From Bacillus ndiopicus (GTDB lineage Bacteria; Bacillota; Bacilli; Bacillales_A; Planococcaceae), in assembly GCF_000612805.1 (NCBI RefSeq), contig NZ_HG964407.1:62001-126000 (forward strand): a stretch of 64,000 nt of DNA. Reading direction: 5' to 3'. A program made the translations under genes and the position numbers. Within the stretch, counting starts at the first letter, position 1, and every line of letters begins with the position of its first letter. Below the pieces are notes generated by a model. It was given only the letters and a program-made list of their open reading frames with translations, searched no databases and was not told the origin of the DNA. Positions 36,008-44,662 of the stretch are shown here, piece after piece.

Positions 36008-36036
36008 ATTATTCACCCCCCTCTGAATATATTTCC

Positions 36037-36065
36037 ATTATATCTCATTATTTCAACAAAATCAA
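36037..36065 (-). promoter_or_regulatory. Promoter of the lanthipeptide operon
   Basis: On the minus strand TTGATT (36060-36065), exactly 17 bp, TATAAT (36037-36042), giving a start about 25 nt before the first precursor ATG. No operator palindrome or two-component binding repeats are apparent. Confidence 0.78.
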
Positions 36066-36096
36066 ATAATTCTGTAAATTTTTAATAATTAGATAA

Positions 36097-36252
36097 TTAT
36101 TGGTTTAAAGTAATATAAAATGGAATTATTTTGTGAATAGGCAAATTTCCTCTGTTTTTTAGAGTATCTTTTTCTAAGGTATAAAACTCAAATGGTTCTA
36201 GTTTTAATTTTTCAGAGAATAAAACTTTTTTTCTAAATAGCAAACACTTCAA
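36097..36252 (-). CDS. Possible 51-codon ORF or gene remnant upstream of the precursors
   Basis: An open frame with TTG start (36250-36252; a second TTG is adjacent) and TAA stop (36097-36099) reads toward the precursor array. The peptide has natural-looking composition (KLKLEPFEFYTLEKDTLKN in the middle) but I do not recognise it. AAGGGG, part of the preceding terminator hairpin, sits at ribosome-binding distance. It lies outside the predicted operon promoter, so it may be the tail of a decayed gene. Too short for the frame list. Confidence 0.3.
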   Translation of the reverse strand: MKCLLFRKKVLFSEKLKLEPFEFYTLEKDTLKNRGNLPIHKIIPFYITLNQ

Positions 36253-36259
36253 CAAAATA

Positions 36260-36292
36260 GCCCCTTCTGTGATTATCCATCACAGAAGGGGC
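36260..36292 (-). terminator. Terminator after the second chemoreceptor gene
   Basis: 14-bp perfect arms GCCCCTTCTGTGAT (36260-36273) and complement (36279-36292) with a 5-nt loop. Confidence 0.85.
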
Positions 36293-36370
36293 TCAGAGTC
36301 CAGTTTTTTAATATATCAAAAAAGCAAACATTTATTAAAGCGCACTAGCATACTTTCAGACATTCCCTAA

Positions 36371-38125
36371 TTACAATTTGAATTTCTCAATCTCATTAAC
36401 AACTTCTTTTGAAGTAGAATCAAGCTTGTCTACTACATCATTTAATTTTTCAACCATATCTACTTGAATGTCTATTGATTTTGCTACTTCTTGCGTTTGC
36501 GTTGTTGTATTTGTTACAAGTTGGTTCATATCTTCAGCAGAGGCTAATATTTCCTCTGAGCTTGCTGACATTTGTTCTATAACCGCCGAGTTTTCTTGAA
36601 TATTGTTATTTACCCTTATAACTGATTGTAAAATATTTTCTAGATTTTCGCCGATTGCAGTAACGGCTAAACTTCCTTCTTTTACATCTTCTGTGCTTAC
36701 AGCCATTTCACTTAATGCACGTTCCGCAATTTCTAAGAAGCTTTGTAGGTGTTGGTGAATGTCATCTGCTGAAGTGCGGGACATCTCTGCTAGTTTACGC
36801 ACCTCATCAGCTACAACAGCAAAGCCTTTTCCTGCTTCTCCTGCTCGTGCAGCCTCAATTGCTGCATTTAATGCTAGTAAATTCGTTTGATCTGCAATAC
36901 TTGTAATAACAGTAATCATTTCTTCAATGGAGTGGAATCGCTCTCCCATTTCTCGTACTTGTTCAGACGTCTTAACTACCGAAGCTTCCACATTCTGAAT
37001 TTGCTGTACAACCTGCTTTGAGTTTGTAGTGCTCTTTTCAACTAACTCCGTCATATCGTTTGAGGATTCTGCAATATCACTTGTCGTATCGGCTAATCTT
37101 TGAATACCTATGGCCATTTCACTCATCGCTTGCATTACTTCATCATTACTAATTTGCTGTTTGCCGCTACTTTCTGCAATTTGGGTTAGACTAGTGGCGA
37201 TTGTATTATTTGAGTTATTTACATGATGCGCTGTCGCATTAATATCCTCAACGACTTGCTCTAAGCTATGTGTTTTCGTATGAATTGTTTCAAACGTTGT
37301 AGAAAGCTGCTTTAAAGCGCTCGTAAAATCTTTTACGAATAAAGAAATTTCATTACCATTCGTTATATCTATATTAGATGCAGCTTCATTGGCATCTTTA
37401 ATGTTTCCTTCAGCTAAATATGTTGCCGACTCCTGCAAGGATTTTAAAGGTCGTAGTGATTTATTAATATAATAGTAAAGTATGGCTAAGCCAAAAATTG
37501 CAATTAGGCTAAATATAATAACAACAGTAGGTATAACCTCCTTTGAAATTAGGCTACTCACTATATCAACATACTCTGCAGCAATATCAATTCCTAAATA
37601 AATCACTACCTCACCGTTTGCATCTTTGACTGGAATTGTTCCTGAAATAAATTGGCCAAACTCGCTTTCTATTACATCTGTATAATGATAATCTTCCTTC
37701 AGAGCTTGTATAAGATCTGCATTTGATGTAGCACTTGATTCGCTACCAATAGTGGCTGCATTTTCAAGATCGTCAACTGGCATTCCATCGACTAAAAAAA
37801 CAGCCTGCCCCTCTTCTCCATTTGTAGGAGGTACAAATGTGTATGCATACAATACGCCATTTTTTTCACGCAGCTCATTTAATTGCTCACGTAGTTTCCA
37901 GTATAATTCACTCTCGTCAGGCGAATTTACTAACTGCTTATAGCCATCAATATCCAGATATTTCGCTATATTTTGCGCTATTGTTACGTTGTGCTCCCCT
38001 ATTGTTGCTTCCACAGACTTTTTCGTATTATAAATCATCATAAAAACATTAGATGCTATTAATACAATAAATACCGCAATCGTAATTGCTACAATACGGC
38101 TCGCTAATCTATTCTTTTGTCGCAT
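36371..38125 (-). CDS. Methyl-accepting chemotaxis protein
   Basis: 584 residues: helix 1 (about 10-31), extracellular sensing domain to about 190 with [11 protein letters not shown] and [25 protein letters not shown] (Cache-like), helix 2 (about 197-219), HAMP-like linker, and the conserved hairpin [39 protein letters not shown]. Signals to CheA. AAAGGAG ribosome binding site. Different sensor from the receptor at 28950, so not a recent duplicate. Confidence 0.93.
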   Translation of the reverse strand: MRQKNRLASRIVAITIAVFIVLIASNVFMMIYNTKKSVEATIGEHNVTIAQNIAKYLDIDGYKQLVNSPDESELYWKLREQLNELREKNGVLYAYTFVPPTNGEEGQAVFLVDGMPVDDLENAATIGSESSATSNADLIQALKEDYHYTDVIESEFGQFISGTIPVKDANGEVVIYLGIDIAAEYVDIVSSLISKEVIPTVVIIFSLIAIFGLAILYYYINKSLRPLKSLQESATYLAEGNIKDANEAASNIDITNGNEISLFVKDFTSALKQLSTTFETIHTKTHSLEQVVEDINATAHHVNNSNNTIATSLTQIAESSGKQQISNDEVMQAMSEMAIGIQRLADTTSDIAESSNDMTELVEKSTTNSKQVVQQIQNVEASVVKTSEQVREMGERFHSIEEMITVITSIADQTNLLALNAAIEAARAGEAGKGFAVVADEVRKLAEMSRTSADDIHQHLQSFLEIAERALSEMAVSTEDVKEGSLAVTAIGENLENILQSVIRVNNNIQENSAVIEQMSASSEEILASAEDMNQLVTNTTTQTQEVAKSIDIQVDMVEKLNDVVDKLDSTSKEVVNEIEKFKL

Positions 38126-38229
38126 AAATAGTCTCCTTTCTCATTTTTGATAGTTAATGAATATTGTGACTTACTTCGACTTAATTCTCAAGGGAGAAAA
38201 GTTTCTTCAACCACATTATAATGTAAAAA

Positions 38230-38262
38230 AGACACTGCGGAATTTTTCATTCAACAGTGTCT
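38230..38262 (-). terminator. Terminator after the yebC-like gene
   Basis: Arms AGACACTG and CAGTGTCT with 17-nt loop, followed on the minus strand by TTTTTT. Confidence 0.85.
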
Positions 38263-38277
38263 CTAATTAATATTGAT

Positions 38278-38997
38278 TTATTCCCCTAAATCCGCATTAT
38301 GATATACGCGTTGAACATCTTCTAAATCTTCAAGTGCATCAATCATTTTTTCGAATTTTGCTAAATCGTCGCCTGTTAATGCTACCTCTGTCATTGGAAG
38401 CATCGTTAATTCCGCTACTGCAAATTCTTCAATACCAGCGGCTTTAAATGCTTCTTGCGTTGCATGGAATTGATCCGGCTCTGTATAAACGATAATTGTA
38501 CCTTCTTCATCTAAAATGTCACGTGCATCTAAGTCCGCTTCCATTAAGATTTCTAGCACTTCGTCTTCTGTTTTGCCCTCAACACCGAATACTGCTGTAC
38601 TTTGGAACATGTGGGCAGCCGAGCCACTCACGCCCATATTACCGCCATTTTTACCAAATGCTGCGCGCACCTCGGAAGCAGTACGATTCACATTGTTTGT
38701 TAGTGCATCAACAATAACCATTGTACCACCTACACCAAAGCCTTCGTAGCGTAACTCATCGAATTGCTCATCGCCACCGCCTTTTGCTTTGTCGATTGCT
38801 TTTTCAATAATATGCTTTGGTACTGAGTATGTTTTTGCACGCTCTAATACTGTTTTTAAAGCACGGTTTGACTCCGGGTTTGGTTCACCAGATTTTGCAG
38901 CTACATAAATTTCACGACCAAATTTCGCATAAATTCGGCTATTCGCTGCGTCTTTCCCTGCTTTTTTGTCCTTAATGTTATTCCATTTACGCCCCAT
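38278..38997 (-). CDS. YebC/PmpR family protein (YrbC-like translation/DNA-binding factor)
   Basis: 239 residues starting at the ATG of [18 protein letters not shown], which matches the conserved N-terminus of the family; an earlier GTG (39006) is less likely. [17 protein letters not shown] and the [12 protein letters not shown] segments are typical. Family members were described as transcription regulators; recent work shows YebC-type proteins relieve ribosome stalling at proline-rich sequences. Cytoplasmic, single gene. Confidence 0.93.
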   Translation of the reverse strand: MGRKWNNIKDKKAGKDAANSRIYAKFGREIYVAAKSGEPNPESNRALKTVLERAKTYSVPKHIIEKAIDKAKGGGDEQFDELRYEGFGVGGTMVIVDALTNNVNRTASEVRAAFGKNGGNMGVSGSAAHMFQSTAVFGVEGKTEDEVLEILMEADLDARDILDEEGTIIVYTEPDQFHATQEAFKAAGIEEFAVAELTMLPMTEVALTGDDLAKFEKMIDALEDLEDVQRVYHNADLGE

Positions 38998-39157
38998 CGG
39001 ATTCACTCTCTTTCAGCTATATATAAATTTCATGAAATAATGTTTTAACTTAACTATTATACATAAAAATCAATGAAATTTAAATTATCAAATACGCTCC
39101 AGCTAACTCTATTCCAGATTTTTTTCAGGCTGAGTGGGAGTGACATCCAGCGAATCA

Positions 39158-40015
39158 TTATAACTCTTTAGCGTTAAATGTGTCCCCCTGCTGCAATGTG
39201 CCACTTTTATAACCCTTTGTAAACCACCGCATACGCTGCTCGCTTGTGCCATGTGTGAAGCTTTCAGGCACTACATAACCACGCGCCTGCATTTGTAATG
39301 TATCATCACCAATCGCTTGTGCAGCTGTTAATGCCTCCTCAAAGTCGCCTTCCTCTAAATAGCCTTTGTTTTGTATATAATGCGCCCATACTCCTGCTAA
39401 ATAATCAGCCTGTAACTCAAGACGTTTCACCTGCTCATTATACTCCGCCTCTGGCACTTTGCCATTTAATGCATGGACTTTTTGCGAAGTGCCTAATAAG
39501 GTTTGTACATGATGCCCTACCTCATGTGCAACAACATAAGCCATCGCAAAGTCACCAGGTGCTTTAAAGCGATTTTTTAATTCACCATAAAAGCTTAAAT
39601 CAATATATAATTTATGATCTGCTGGGCAATAAAATGGACCAACTGCTGCACTTTGAAGACCACAGCTTGAACTTACGCTCTCTGTAAATAACACGAGTGT
39701 TGGATTTTTGTAAGCCATACCATTGTCTTCAAAAACTTGCCCCCAGACATCCTCTGTATCCGCTAAGACAATTGACACGAACTCTGCTAGCTCTTCCTCT
39801 TCACGGCTTGGCGTATATTCCTCCGTCATTTGACCATTTTGAGTAATGCTTTGCGTCACCGTATTTAACACATCGCCCGCGTCTCCACCGCTAATTAATG
39901 TATAAATAATAGCAATAATAATCCCAATACCACCTAAGCCACCGCCAATTTTCCCAGCACTCATGCCACGGCGGTCTTCAACATTACTGCTTTTACGTCT
40001 TCCTTTCACGTCCAT
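39158..40015 (-). CDS. Neutral zinc metallopeptidase, KPN_02809/YpfJ family
   Basis: 285 residues. Basic N-terminus, one transmembrane helix (about 26-44, GGGLGGIGIIIAIIYTLI), then an extracytoplasmic domain with zinc site HEVGH (in AYVVAHEVGHHVQ, about 163-175), the CGLQSAAVGPFYCPADHKLYID segment with two Cys, and ELQADYLAGVWAHY carrying the third ligand. Such proteins are predicted membrane-anchored proteases of unknown substrate. The name means family only. Confidence 0.9.
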   Translation of the reverse strand: MDVKGRRKSSNVEDRRGMSAGKIGGGLGGIGIIIAIIYTLISGGDAGDVLNTVTQSITQNGQMTEEYTPSREEEELAEFVSIVLADTEDVWGQVFEDNGMAYKNPTLVLFTESVSSSCGLQSAAVGPFYCPADHKLYIDLSFYGELKNRFKAPGDFAMAYVVAHEVGHHVQTLLGTSQKVHALNGKVPEAEYNEQVKRLELQADYLAGVWAHYIQNKGYLEEGDFEEALTAAQAIGDDTLQMQARGYVVPESFTHGTSEQRMRWFTKGYKSGTLQQGDTFNAKEL

Positions 40016-40174
40016 ATAATGTCCCTCCGATTTATCTTTTTCTATATTCGTACCCGTTTTACAAGTAAGCTACTCATGATATCGTACAATTAATAAAGAA
40101 GTTTACCTTTGGGTAAAACACAAACAACTACTTCCTCGTATAATTAGTAAATCATATAGAAAAGAGTTGCTACT

Positions 40175-40380
40175 ATGGAACAAGCTTTCTGTGCAACAAT
40201 GGAAAACTGCAGCGAATATTTGCTAAGAATATCGTATTTGTATGTAAAGAATTGACTGATAACCAGCTAATACATTTTTCAATAGCTAACGTTGAGGATG
40301 TATCTAGTGAAACACTTTATAATTGGACAGTCTCACAAGGTCAAGGCGAAGATAAACTTTTCGTTATAAAAATTCCATAA
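40175..40380 (+). pseudogene. Probable frameshifted small gene
   Basis: An ATG frame (40175, AAAGAG upstream) runs about 11 codons and then breaks, while a second frame continues from GKLQRIFAKNIVFVCKEL to a stop at 40378-40380 with natural-looking sequence (LYNWTVSQGQGEDKLFVI). Joining them needs one shift near 40212. A terminator follows (40411-40439), which supports a former transcription unit. No family recognised. The 518-bp gap 40016-40533 holds nothing else firm. Confidence 0.4.
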
Positions 40381-40410
40381 GAAAATCGAGGCTTGGACAA
40401 AAGAAAAAAA

Positions 40411-40446
40411 TGTTAAACCGAAATAAAATCGGTCTAACATTTTTTT
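40411..40446 (+). terminator. Terminator after the broken small gene
   Basis: Arms TGTTAAACCG (40411-40420) and CGGTCTAACA (40430-40439) with one mismatch, followed by seven T. Confidence 0.75.
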
Positions 40447-40533
40447 GATTTAGAAAGGAATATTTAACTTGATGAAGAGGAAAAATTATTATCCATTTTC
40501 GCTTTTTTCAAAAAAATAAGTTCTGTCCCATCC

Positions 40534-40992
40534 TCATTTTTTATCTGCTAAAACCTTCTCCAACAAAGCCTCACAGCCCTCAAAGCAAAGGTCATATGTT
40601 TCTTGAAAATCCCCTGTATACCACGGATCTGGTATATCTTTTTGATGTGGTGTTATATCTAAAAAGCGGAAAATTTTCGTATCATCAGGCTGATTAAGCA
40701 TTTCACGGATATTATCCACGTTGCTTGCATCCATCCCTACAATATAATCAAATTCTATAAAGTCGCTACTTTTTAGTTGGCGGCACAGCATGCCCGCTGT
40801 CGAAATACTATACTCACCTAGCTTCGCTTGCGTTCCTTTATGTGGCAGTTCTCCGACATGCCAGTTGCTTGTTCCAGCAGAGTCTACTTTTATTTCCCGA
40901 CTTAGCCCACGCTTCTCTATTAAATCACGCATAACAGCCTCAGCCATAGGAGACCTGCAAATATTACCTAAACATACAAATAATATACGCAT
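40534..40992 (-). CDS. Low-molecular-weight protein-tyrosine phosphatase
   Basis: 152 residues from the ATG at 40992 (AAAGGTGG eight bases upstream; an earlier start at 41004 is without a site). The P-loop FVCLGNICRS (C-x4-C-R-S type, residues 5-14) has the nucleophile Cys and Arg, and DPWY near residue 118 supplies the general acid Asp. It dephosphorylates tyrosine on proteins; YfkJ/YwlE are the Bacillus relatives, the latter acting on phosphoarginine. Which of these it matches cannot be told without alignment. Confidence 0.92.
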   Translation of the reverse strand: MRILFVCLGNICRSPMAEAVMRDLIEKRGLSREIKVDSAGTSNWHVGELPHKGTQAKLGEYSISTAGMLCRQLKSSDFIEFDYIVGMDASNVDNIREMLNQPDDTKIFRFLDITPHQKDIPDPWYTGDFQETYDLCFEGCEALLEKVLADKK

Positions 40993-41137
40993 ACAAATGA
41001 CCACCTTTAACTTGATTCAGCAATTTCTTTTTGTATCAAAAGCGAAGCGACAGGTACAGATACAGAAGTCCCCAATTCTATAAGTGGCAGGAGGAATACA
41101 GGAAAAGTAACTAGATCAGAGGGAGTACCAAATTTCC

Positions 41138-41226
41138 TGCTCCTGCGGTTACTCGTCGCAGAAAAACATGTGCTCCTGCGGTTACTCGTCGCAGAAAAAC
41201 ATGTGCTCCCACGGTTACTCATCGCA
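41138..41226 (+). repeat. 33-bp tandem repeat, three copies of the CTGCGGTTACTCGTCGCA family
   Basis: Copies start at 41138, 41171 and 41204, each 33 bp apart; the first two are identical in the 23-bp core, the third has three changes. Linkers AGAAAAACATG are also alike. Singles of the same core occur at 9237 and 25684. A frame across the repeat (41007-41222, minus) is an artefact of the periodicity. Confidence 0.88.
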
Positions 41227-41235
41227 AAAAGTATT

Positions 41236-41345
41236 GCTGATTCAAGTTAAGCCTCCGGCGGATGTCACAGATCTGGAAGGGGAGTTTTCGAGCGAGCTCG
41301 AAAAAATCTGGACGCAATTACGCCAAGGCGTAATTGATTTATGAC
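41236..41345. repeat. Structured repeat-like element with two hairpins
   Basis: Between the 33-bp repeats and plsC. Contains TTTTCGAGC-GAGCTCGAAAA and AATTACGCC-AA-GGCGTAATT palindromes, and, read on the minus strand, ATCTGTGACATCCGCC, which resembles ATCTGTAACATCCGCT at 55340. No gene. Confidence 0.5.
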
Positions 41346-41379
41346 CTAGCTCCCTTCAAAATTTATGAGATACGCTAAA

Positions 41380-41973
41380 TTAAGATAATTTTGATTCTAA
41401 CTCTTCTGTTAAACGAAGAAGCTCTTGCTCTAAAAACTTTGTTGCTTCATCGCGTGCTTCTTTACCGCTTTCTACTGTAAAAGGCTTTCCATAAATTAGA
41501 TGGCCCTTTTGACGTTTAAATACCTCACCAACAATACGTGGACCGATATAAGCAGCAGGTACAATTTGCGTCTTTGCTAGCTGCGCAATGGTTACAGCCC
41601 CCTGCTTCAAATCATTATTTTCCGTTGAGCGCGTACCGCTTGGGAAAATACCTACAATTTTGCCTTCCTTAATAAGTTGACGTGGAATTTTAATAACACT
41701 TGGCCCCGGGTTATCACGATCTACAGGAAACGCATTTAATCTATCAATTAACCAGCCAAGACCTTTTATTTCAAACAGCTGCTTTTTCGCCATAAAATGA
41801 ATTTCACGTGGGTAAATCGATACACCTAGATTAATAATATCGATATAACCTGTATGTGTACATGCAACGACAAAGCCACCTTCCTTTGGTAAATTTTCTT
41901 CACCATAAACCTTTGCCTTTGCGCCATTTATTTTTAAAATTACTTTACAAATATTTGCTGCTAATTTATACAC
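41380..41973 (-). CDS. plsC: 1-acyl-sn-glycerol-3-phosphate acyltransferase
   Basis: 197 residues, PlsC family. Motif I H-x4-D is in THTGYIDIIN (about residues 36-45), motif III is FPSGTRS (E replaced by S in the usual FPEGTRS). It puts the second acyl chain on lysophosphatidate to make phosphatidate, the precursor of membrane lipids, at the inner membrane. Single gene. The Glu to Ser change in motif III is worth noting but is seen in some PlsC paralogues. Confidence 0.9.
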   Translation of the reverse strand: MYKLAANICKVILKINGAKAKVYGEENLPKEGGFVVACTHTGYIDIINLGVSIYPREIHFMAKKQLFEIKGLGWLIDRLNAFPVDRDNPGPSVIKIPRQLIKEGKIVGIFPSGTRSTENNDLKQGAVTIAQLAKTQIVPAAYIGPRIVGEVFKRQKGHLIYGKPFTVESGKEARDEATKFLEQELLRLTEELESKLS

Positions 41974-42034
41974 ATCATTGCCCTACCTTATTTTTTAATA
42001 CCTTTATTTTAATCAAAAAGATGCGCATTTTCAA

Positions 42035-42916
42035 TTAAGCATACTGCTTTGCGATGTCTTGCACTAAATTTTCTAGCCAACTATCAAGCTTTGAAAACTC
42101 AAAGCCTGCTTCTGTGGCTTTATCATTTTTCATATACCATGACTTAGGAACAGCGTACGGGGAGCGGATTTCATCATCGCCTAAAAGTGCAATTTTCGCT
42201 TTTTTACCAGTCGCCTTCTCTACTAAATCCATTAATCCTTGCAATGTAATAGCGCCTGTTGCTGTTGCATTAAATGGCCCTTCGACCGCTGTTTGTCCAG
42301 CCCATAATAAAAATCGTGCCGCTTCTTCTGCATGTATAAATGACATTTCTGCATCCATATCTACAAAGCCAATTGGTTCTTCTTGTGCCACACGCTTTAC
42401 GTGGAAATGTAATCGTTCTGTATAATCATCTACTCCCATAACAATAGGGAAGCGCACTGCTACAACTGGAAATTCGGCATACTCAAAAAATACGGCCTCC
42501 GCCTGACGCTTTCCTTCTCCATAAGTAAAATCCTCTGTATCTCCCATACGAATCGCATAGTTATATGGATCAAAATCTTCTTCCACTTTTACAGCACCGT
42601 CAATTTCATATGTTGATAAAGTTGATGTAAAAACAAGCTTGCCAATTTTCCCGTTAAACACATCACAAAATGCTTTTGCTTCATTTGGAGAATAGCAAAT
42701 ATTATCGTATACAATATCAAATGTACGATTTTCCATTAGTGACTGCAAATCATTTTTCTTTGTGCGATCAACAACTATATGTTCGACATTATCTCCGAAT
42801 GGATTGCCCGTTTTCCCTCGCGTTGCAATTGTCACTTGATGTCCTTCAGCTAATAATAGCTCTACTAATTTACGACCGAAAAATCTTGTTCCACCTAATA
42901 CTAAAATGCGCTTCAT
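42035..42916 (-). CDS. NAD-dependent epimerase/dehydratase family (extended SDR)
   Basis: 293 residues. Rossmann start ILVLGGTRFFGRKLVELLL (residues 4-22, GxxxxxG) and a YGEGKRQAE stretch with the YxxxK catalytic pair of extended SDRs. The C-terminal half resembles NAD-dependent sugar epimerases and isoflavone-reductase-like proteins. Substrate unknown. It ends close to the RlmA-like gene upstream (18-bp gap) and is probably co-transcribed. Confidence 0.85.
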   Translation of the reverse strand: MKRILVLGGTRFFGRKLVELLLAEGHQVTIATRGKTGNPFGDNVEHIVVDRTKKNDLQSLMENRTFDIVYDNICYSPNEAKAFCDVFNGKIGKLVFTSTLSTYEIDGAVKVEEDFDPYNYAIRMGDTEDFTYGEGKRQAEAVFFEYAEFPVVAVRFPIVMGVDDYTERLHFHVKRVAQEEPIGFVDMDAEMSFIHAEEAARFLLWAGQTAVEGPFNATATGAITLQGLMDLVEKATGKKAKIALLGDDEIRSPYAVPKSWYMKNDKATEAGFEFSKLDSWLENLVQDIAKQYA

Positions 42917-42934
42917 ACAAATCTCCCCTTTTTG

Positions 42935-43768
42935 TTATACTTCTCCCACTAAAATATCTACATCTATCGTAATTTGTGGTAGCTCTACTGTTTCTATATT
43001 TTTAATATGCCAGCCCATCGGTGTCATTTGCAATAATTTTGCTACAAGCTTTGTATTAAGTGGAACCGTGTAAGTAATGCGTTGCACATCTACTTTATTG
43101 AAGCTTTCCTTAAATCGTTCCACGGTCTGTGCATTGGAGTAGTTTTCCTTGTCTGAATCAGCAAATGCCTGGACACGTAACTCCTTTAAATAGCCTTCTT
43201 GTGGCACCACTTTGATTACTTTTCCGTTCGGCTTAAGCAAGCGCTTAAATTCTTCATAGTTTGCTGGGGATAAAATATTTAAAATGGTAGAAAAGCTCTC
43301 TGACTGAAACGGACTATTCGCCAAATCACCAACACACCATATTTTCTCACTATAAAACTTTGCAGCTGCTAAAATACCCTCTTTAGCAATATCGATGCCA
43401 ACACCTACTGCATTTGGTAGTTGCGCGCAAATTCGAGCTAAATGCGAGCCTTCACCACAGCCTGTATCTAAAATAACTTGATTACTTGATAAAAAACTAA
43501 CGATTGTTTGCTGCAATGGGTCATACAGACCGCTAGTAATAACTTCTTGGCGTGCCTCAAATAATTCCTTGCTATACATTGATGCCACAGGCTTTGTCAT
43601 AAAATTCATATAGCCTTGCTTCGCCATATCAAATGAATGTTTATTAGTACAGCTCATCGTTCCCGTATCAGTCAGTTGCATTTCATTCTGACAAAACGGG
43701 CAAGAAAACATAGTAATATGTTGTTGAGTATACCGAATACTTACTTCCCTTTTAGATAATTGTCCCAT
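42935..43768 (-). CDS. rlmA: RlmA-like 23S rRNA guanine-N1 methyltransferase
   Basis: 277 residues from the ATG at 43768, preceded by AAGGGGAG; a longer frame to 43876 has no ribosome binding site. An N-terminal zinc finger (CPFCQNEM ... CTNKHSFD, residues about 21-45) followed by MAKQGYMNFM is the RlmA/TlrB signature, then a SAM-binding domain with LDTGCGEGSHLARI. RlmA methylates G745 or G748 in hairpin 35 of 23S rRNA. The exact base here is not predicted. Related TlrB proteins give tylosin resistance. Confidence 0.9.
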   Translation of the reverse strand: MGQLSKREVSIRYTQQHITMFSCPFCQNEMQLTDTGTMSCTNKHSFDMAKQGYMNFMTKPVASMYSKELFEARQEVITSGLYDPLQQTIVSFLSSNQVILDTGCGEGSHLARICAQLPNAVGVGIDIAKEGILAAAKFYSEKIWCVGDLANSPFQSESFSTILNILSPANYEEFKRLLKPNGKVIKVVPQEGYLKELRVQAFADSDKENYSNAQTVERFKESFNKVDVQRITYTVPLNTKLVAKLLQMTPMGWHIKNIETVELPQITIDVDILVGEV

Positions 43769-43869
43769 CTTACTCCCCTTTCCATTCCCAAGAGCCAAAC
43801 GCTTTATCTTGATTAAGCAAGCGCTATTTGTATTATCTATTGTACAGGAATTATAACTAGATGCTTGAA

Positions 43870-43915
43870 AAAACACTTTTAAAGAAGTGCCTACGTACTC
43901 CTTTAAAAGTGTTTT
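43870..43915 (-). terminator. Terminator after the NERD-domain gene
   Basis: 15-bp perfect arms AAAACACTTTTAAAG (43870-43884) and complement (43901-43915), 16-nt loop. Confidence 0.88.
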
Positions 43916-43919
43916 GAAT

Positions 43920-44591
43920 TTAAGCCAATTGCTTTGTTAATTGCTGGGTATTGTTGCTATCATTTAATACATCGTAAGCCGCCTGTACGTTCTCAGACGA
44001 TAATTGCGCCTCATGCCCACCAAATTGAGCAATCCAACCTTTTAAATCCTTTGTCTTAAACACATCCACTTTGTCAGAATTAAGCTCAATCTTTTGGAAA
44101 GAACACTCATTTGTAAAAATAACTATTGCCTTAAATGCTTCTTCTTGTATCGTTGGCAGTAAATCGCGTAATTTATATATATTACGTTGTGCTAAATGGA
44201 TTGGGTTAGGGAAAGATTTTTTTCTATCCTTATATAAGAGCTGCGACCATTCTACATCTTGCTCACGGCCAGCAATCCATCCTTTTTTCTGTTCAATATT
44301 AACTATATAAATTCCTGAGGAATGCATAATAATAGCATCTACTGGCTTCTCATTTGGAAGGAGCTGAACATCGAATAAAATATCATACTTTTCTTTTGTC
44401 GCCTTTAATTCCTCTGTCAGCTTATACAATGATCGAACCCTGCTATTATTTAACACCTCGAAAATCGAATACGATGTCGCTTTGCTAAATAAAGAATCAT
44501 CATATTTATAAACAACAAGCATTACTATACCTATTAATAAGAAAACAACTAGCAGCATCCACATCATTTGGCGTGTCACCTCATACATCAA
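43920..44591 (-). CDS. Membrane-anchored NERD-domain protein
   Basis: 223 residues: one N-terminal transmembrane helix (about 10-28), a helical linker, then a nuclease-related (NERD) domain with DAIIMHSSGIYIVNIEQKKGWIAG (the D-x-h2 ... E-x-K-type core, about residues 85-108) and a downstream W and NP. NERD domains resemble the restriction endonuclease fold; enzymatic activity is unproven for such proteins. Function unknown. The gene ends at a strong terminator. Confidence 0.75.
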   Translation of the reverse strand: MMYEVTRQMMWMLLVVFLLIGIVMLVVYKYDDSLFSKATSYSIFEVLNNSRVRSLYKLTEELKATKEKYDILFDVQLLPNEKPVDAIIMHSSGIYIVNIEQKKGWIAGREQDVEWSQLLYKDRKKSFPNPIHLAQRNIYKLRDLLPTIQEEAFKAIVIFTNECSFQKIELNSDKVDVFKTKDLKGWIAQFGGHEAQLSSENVQAAYDVLNDSNNTQQLTKQLA

Positions 44592-44662
44592 TCGTTTATT
44601 ACTGTTATTGTAACAAACTTACAACCTCTTGACTACGCACTATTAGAACTATAACGGCCAAA

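Larger units (their letters stand above)
35341..36020 (-). repeat. Exact 180-bp tandem array of four precursor units
   Basis: Four units begin at 35341, 35521, 35701 and 35881 with identical spacing of 180 bp (123 bp of gene plus 57 bp of spacer). Spacers are also conserved, each carrying a ribosome binding site (GGAGGTG or GGGGGTG) at the same distance. Substitutions are few and no indels occur, so the array is a recent duplication. Order of transcription is copy at 36007 first, copy at 35467 last. Confidence 0.95.

Noticed and set aside
35341..36020. Four 180-bp direct repeats looked like a CRISPR-like or satellite array.
   Set aside because: Each unit is an ORF with its own SD and stop, and spacers are conserved, not unique; it is a precursor gene array.
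28950..38125. Two chemoreceptors bracketing the lanthipeptide genes as a sign of an integration event.
   Set aside because: The receptors have different sensor domains and no direct repeats or integrase are present; flanking alone is not evidence.
40471..40521. Very short ATG frame (about 15 residues) before the PTPase gene.
   Set aside because: Too short and without conservation evidence to call a gene.
41007..41222. 71-residue minus-strand frame with repeated STCFSATSNRR.
   Set aside because: It is the translation of the 33-bp tandem repeat (33 bp keeps frame), with no ribosome binding site.
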